Shown here: positions 6,907 through 9,833 of the stretch, piece after piece
Layout: the number at the start of each line of letters is the position of its first letter
How positions within the stretch are numbered: position 1 is the stretch's first letter
Source of the DNA: Thermoflexus hugenholtzii JAD2
GTDB taxonomy: Bacteria; Chloroflexota; Dehalococcoidia; SHYB01
Length of the DNA stretch: 9,833 bases
Direction of reading: 5' to 3'
NCBI GenBank assembly: GCA_945861815.1
Contig: CAMAVV010000041.1
Location: 1 to 9,833, forward strand
Notes under the pieces: model-generated
Database searches by the model: none
What the model was told of the DNA's origin: nothing
The model's input: the letters and a program-made list of their open reading frames with translations, nothing else
Program-made: the position numbers and the translations under genes

Positions 6907-9333
6907 TCAGGTGGGAAGTCCCCGAAGCAGACTCTTGCGTATCATCTCCGTGTGCTGGCCCAGGAGCGGCGGTGGGCTGAAATCGGGAGGGCGTTCGCCA
7001 TTGAGGAGCCAGGCTGTGGAACCCATGCGGCGTCTCCCGATTTCCGGGTGAAGCACTTCGGTGATGAAGCGGCGGTCAAGGAGGTGATGATCCGAAATAA
7101 GGGTCCCTGAATCGAAAACCACTGTTGCTGGAATACCTGCCTTCTGCAACAGGACTTCTGTCTCAGTGGCAGATTGATCTCTGGTCCAGGACTCGATGAG
7201 AGCGTCCAGCTCGGCGGCGTTGCGTTCACGCGCTTCGGGGTGGAGAAAGCGCGGGTCGGCCAGCCATTCGGGATGGCCCGTGGAGCGGCAGAAGGCCTCC
7301 CATTGCTCATTACTGCCGATCGAGATGGCAATCCATCGCTGTTCTCCGGCGCACCGATACACATCATGGGGGGCCTTCCCCTTCTCCTTGTTGCCTACGG
7401 GTACCGGTTCGCGATGGTGCAGGCCGTACTCGGCGATGGCTTCGGGGATAACGGTCGCGAGGGCTTCCGTCATGGCGACCTCAATGAACTGCCCCTGACC
7501 TGTCCGGGCGCGCAGGCGGAGGGCCGCTAGCAGGGCGAGCACACAATAGCACCCGCTAAAATAGTCCGGGAAAAAGGCCCCGAGGATGCGTGGATGCCCT
7601 CCCGGGTATCCAGTCACAGAGGCCAACCCGCTGTACAGGTTGATCACGCTGTGGAAGCCTACAAAGTTGCGCATAGGTCCGCTGCGCCCGAATGCTGTCA
7701 GCGAGAGGAAGATGAGATCAGGCCGGAGCGCCCGAGCCCTTTCGTAGGGCAGGCCCAGGCGTTCCATGATGCCGAACGAGAAGTTCTCGATGACTACGTC
7801 GCTAATAGCGACGAGCTCACGGGCAATTTGGAGGTCCCCTGCCTTGCCTAAATCCAGGCAAATCCTCTGCTTGTTCGTATTCAGCAGGTTGAACCCGCCG
7901 CTCCGATTCACCCCAGGGCGTGCCTCGGCATAGGGCGGAAGCCCCCGCAGCGTCAGCTTCTCGGGGTTCTCCACGAGCAGTACTTCGGCTCCAAGCCACG
8001 CGAGCACCTGGGTAGCATACGGGACGGCAATGAGTTGTCCGAAATCGAGGATGCGAATGCCAGCAAACGGCCTGCGTGGGTCCCGAGAAGCTGGGTGGGC
8101 AGCCTGGCCGTCGCTCGGCCTCTTCGTCCATGGATCCGTTGCCGCCCCTCTGGGGATGGAGCTGAAGGCGGCGCTGGGTGGAGAAGACGAGCTGGTGGTG
8201 CTCCCCCGGCGAGCGTTCATGTGTATCGGGTTGCCCGGCAGAAGCACGCGGCTTCCATCGGTCAGACGGTCTTCTCTTATGAAGCCGCGGGATCTGGTCT
8301 GCGGCGATTCTACCATCCCGCCGATCCCGTATGCCGGGAAGCAGGGCACGCCATGCACTTGGGCCAGCTTGGCTATTTCTTCGCCTGTGTGCGCCGTTGT
8401 CCACTCGAGCAGCAGCGGCTCAAGGGCATCCCAGTTTCGCGCGCGCTCCGTGGAGGTGGCAAAGACCTCTGACGTTCCCCATTCGGGCTGGCCCATGACC
8501 CTGAGCAGGCTGCGCCAGTGGTGCTCCAGGAAGGCGGCGACGACTACGTACCCATCCTTGCATGGAAGATATGCGTTCGGTTGACTGCCAAACACCTCAG
8601 GGTTCCGCCGCTTAGGCGTAAGGTGGGAGGCGTGGGCGATTTCCCAGGTCATGATGGCCGCTACAGCTTCCTGCTTGCTGATGTCGATCTCGCATCCCTG
8701 CCCTGTGATATCCCTACGCGCCAGCCCCGCAAGAACTGCCGTGGCGGCCTGGATGCCGGCGGTGTACTCGCCGACGTGGGTACTGGCACGGAGCGGCGGC
8801 TCCTCATAGGGGTCCCGCGGCATATCAGGCAATCCGGGGGACGCAAAGGCGAGTCCTCCTGCGCTCACAGTGATGAGATCGTCGCCGAGATACGTTCGTT
8901 TGGGGCCCGTCAATCCGAAAGGGGTCAGTATGGCAACGATGAGCCTGGGGTTAACTGACGCAAGCTCTTTGTGGCGGAGGTTCAACCGATCTAAGGCGGA
9001 AGCCGAGGCGTCAAGCAGCAGCACGTCCGCATCGTGGAGGAGTTCGAGGAGATGGGGGCGGTTCTGCCGCTCCAAGTAATCGAGGGTCACCCCACGCTTT
9101 CCGCGATTGAGGTAGTGAAAAAGAATGCTTGAATTCGGGTCCGGTGTTCGGCCCGGAAACGGGCCGCGGGAGCGGGAGCTATCGCCCATTCGCGGTTCGA
9201 TTTTGATGACATCGGCTCCGGCATCGGCCAGGAGCCGGCAGGCGTAAGGTCCGGCCACGAAGTCGGCAATCTCAACGACGCGCAGGCCGCTCAATGCGAA
9301 GGTCGGTGGTGGATGAGGTGCGCTGCGACGCAT
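6907..9333 (-). CDS. CaiB/BaiF (family III) CoA-transferase, two complete domains fused
   Basis: An 808-residue protein holding two full family III CoA-transferase units (about 13-372 and 422-800), joined by a Ser/Pro/Arg-rich linker (about 374-421). Single-domain members are about 400 residues and form interlocked dimers that move CoA from an acyl-CoA to a carboxylic acid. Unit 1 has the N-terminal motif LSGLRVVEIADFVAGPYACR with LADAGADVIKIEP and NRGKRGVTLDY; unit 2 has FAGIRILDFGQLIAVPYATQ and NTNKQRICLDLGK. The catalytic Asp of formyl-CoA transferase (Asp169, in a QDAVL context) aligns with Glu222 (ISKQEAVA) in unit 1 and Glu623 (AMTEALAT) in unit 2; Glu there is not rare in the wider family. 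The start is two bases after the amidase stop, without a clear Shine-Dalgarno, so translational coupling is likely. Double-length members exist in databases as far as I recall; donor and acceptor are not inferable. Confidence 0.93.
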   Translation of the reverse strand: MRRSAPHPPPTFALSGLRVVEIADFVAGPYACRLLADAGADVIKIEPRMGDSSRSRGPFPGRTPDPNSSILFHYLNRGKRGVTLDYLERQNRPHLLELLHDADVLLLDASASALDRLNLRHKELASVNPRLIVAILTPFGLTGPKRTYLGDDLITVSAGGLAFASPGLPDMPRDPYEEPPLRASTHVGEYTAGIQAATAVLAGLARRDITGQGCEIDISKQEAVAAIMTWEIAHASHLTPKRRNPEVFGSQPNAYLPCKDGYVVVAAFLEHHWRSLLRVMGQPEWGTSEVFATSTERARNWDALEPLLLEWTTAHTGEEIAKLAQVHGVPCFPAYGIGGMVESPQTRSRGFIREDRLTDGSRVLLPGNPIHMNARRGSTTSSSSPPSAAFSSIPRGAATDPWTKRPSDGQAAHPASRDPRRPFAGIRILDFGQLIAVPYATQVLAWLGAEVLLVENPEKLTLRGLPPYAEARPGVNRSGGFNLLNTNKQRICLDLGKAGDLQIARELVAISDVVIENFSFGIMERLGLPYERARALRPDLIFLSLTAFGRSGPMRNFVGFHSVINLYSGLASVTGYPGGHPRILGAFFPDYFSGCYCVLALLAALRLRARTGQGQFIEVAMTEALATVIPEAIAEYGLHHREPVPVGNKEKGKAPHDVYRCAGEQRWIAISIGSNEQWEAFCRSTGHPEWLADPRFLHPEARERNAAELDALIESWTRDQSATETEVLLQKAGIPATVVFDSGTLISDHHLLDRRFITEVLHPEIGRRRMGSTAWLLNGERPPDFSPPPLLGQHTEMIRKSLLRGLPT

Positions 9334-9335
9334 GA

Positions 9336-9833
9336 CTAGACAGAGGGGATGAGGCTATGCCAGTCGGAAGCCTGCTCGTATGTGTATGCGATGCGGAGTA
9401 TGAGAGCATCGGTGAACCGCTTGCCGACGATTTGCATGCCGACCGGCAACTGTTCTGCCGTATATCCGCAAGGAACGGTGACCGCAGGCCATCCGCCGGG
9501 ATTGAAGACCCGTGTGATGCGCGAAAGAAGGAATCGCACCGGGAACTCAGTAGTGCCCAAGGTGATGATCGGCGAATCGTATCGAGGCGCGGAGACAGGA
9601 ACGGTCGGCATGACCAGGGCATCAACACCGGAAAGAGCCGTTTCCACCTCCTGGCTCAGGGCGTGGCGGACTTGTTGGGCTTTGAAATAGTCGGTAGCGG
9701 AGATGAAGAGGCCCGATTCCACGTGCATTCGCGTAATGCGGTCGTAGTCGTTTCCTCGCGAAAGGACAAGCTGGCGATGAACGGCGGCGGCCTCTGCTGG
9801 AATGATTGTGCTCATTACCAGGCCCATTTCGTC
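9336..9833 (-). CDS. amidase signature family protein, C-terminal part (5' end outside window)
   Basis: The last 165 or so residues of an amidase signature enzyme; the frame runs off the window edge, and the first in-window Met (9827) is internal. Evidence is the typical C-terminal half: DALVMPTVPVSAP, then NPGGWPAVTVPCGYT and LPVGMQIVGKRFTDALILRI, matching the conserved GxPAxxVPxG...LPxGxQxxG blocks of GatA-like and other amidases. The Lys-cisSer-Ser catalytic triad lies upstream, beyond the window, so activity cannot be judged. It would hydrolyse a carboxamide to acid plus ammonia or amine. It is not obviously GatA: no gatB or gatC is near, and its neighbour two bases downstream is a CoA-transferase, fitting a catabolic amidase that feeds a freed acid to CoA activation. 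Confidence 0.92.
   Translation of the reverse strand, partial: DEMGLVMSTIIPAEAAAVHRQLVLSRGNDYDRITRMHVESGLFISATDYFKAQQVRHALSQEVETALSGVDALVMPTVPVSAPRYDSPIITLGTTEFPVRFLLSRITRVFNPGGWPAVTVPCGYTAEQLPVGMQIVGKRFTDALILRIAYTYEQASDWHSLIPSV

Noticed and set aside
7817..8404. 195-codon minus-strand frame inside the CoA-transferase
   Set aside because: A +1-type shadow of the fused CoA-transferase around the linker. The real frame is continuous on both sides, so no frameshift is needed to join the domains.

Overview
The window is moderately GC-rich, densely coded bacterial DNA with both strands used in blocks. Protein types (cyclase/formamidase-like enzyme, DUF255 thioredoxin-domain protein, CaiB/BaiF CoA-transferase, RidA-type deaminases, amidase) suit a heterotrophic, degradative metabolism. 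The overall style reminds me of uncultured Chloroflexota (Dehalococcoidia/SAR202-like), but that is an impression, not a demonstrated assignment. There is no rRNA or tRNA, CRISPR array, phage module or intact mobile element.

Left part (1-2620). A cyclase-family metal hydrolase gene (plus strand, probably entering from outside the window) converges on a minus-strand HD-domain protein gene; the two stop codons lie in one shared CTAG. Divergent from the HD gene is a short plus-strand reading frame for a two-helix membrane protein whose 3' end runs through a strong terminator into antisense of the next gene. That next gene (minus strand) encodes a small helical protein that looks like a cytochrome-like family member without its CxxCH heme motif. 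It has a clear Shine-Dalgarno, a candidate promoter and a 16-bp terminator stem.

Middle (2620-5640). A full-length DUF255/COG1331 gene (thioredoxin-like N-terminus plus an alpha/alpha barrel) stands alone on the plus strand. It is followed by about 760 bases without an intact gene. These hold a hairpin-rich stretch and the decayed start of an IS3-type transposase orfA with an in-frame amber codon.

Right part (5640-9833). Three minus-strand genes read in the order amidase (3' part only), a double-length CaiB/BaiF CoA-transferase of 808 residues, and a 396-residue protein made of three tandem RidA/YjgF domains. The amidase stop and CoA-transferase start are 2 bases apart and the RidA gene follows after 76 bases, so this is almost certainly one operon. 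The combination suggests catabolism of a nitrogen-containing substrate: amide hydrolysis frees a carboxylate, CoA-transferase activates it, and RidA-type domains hydrolyse reactive imine/enamine intermediates. This pathway is inferred; the substrate is unknown. The unusual point is that two of the three proteins are internal multi-domain fusions of enzymes that normally work as oligomers: RidA as a trimer and CaiB/BaiF as an interlocked dimer.
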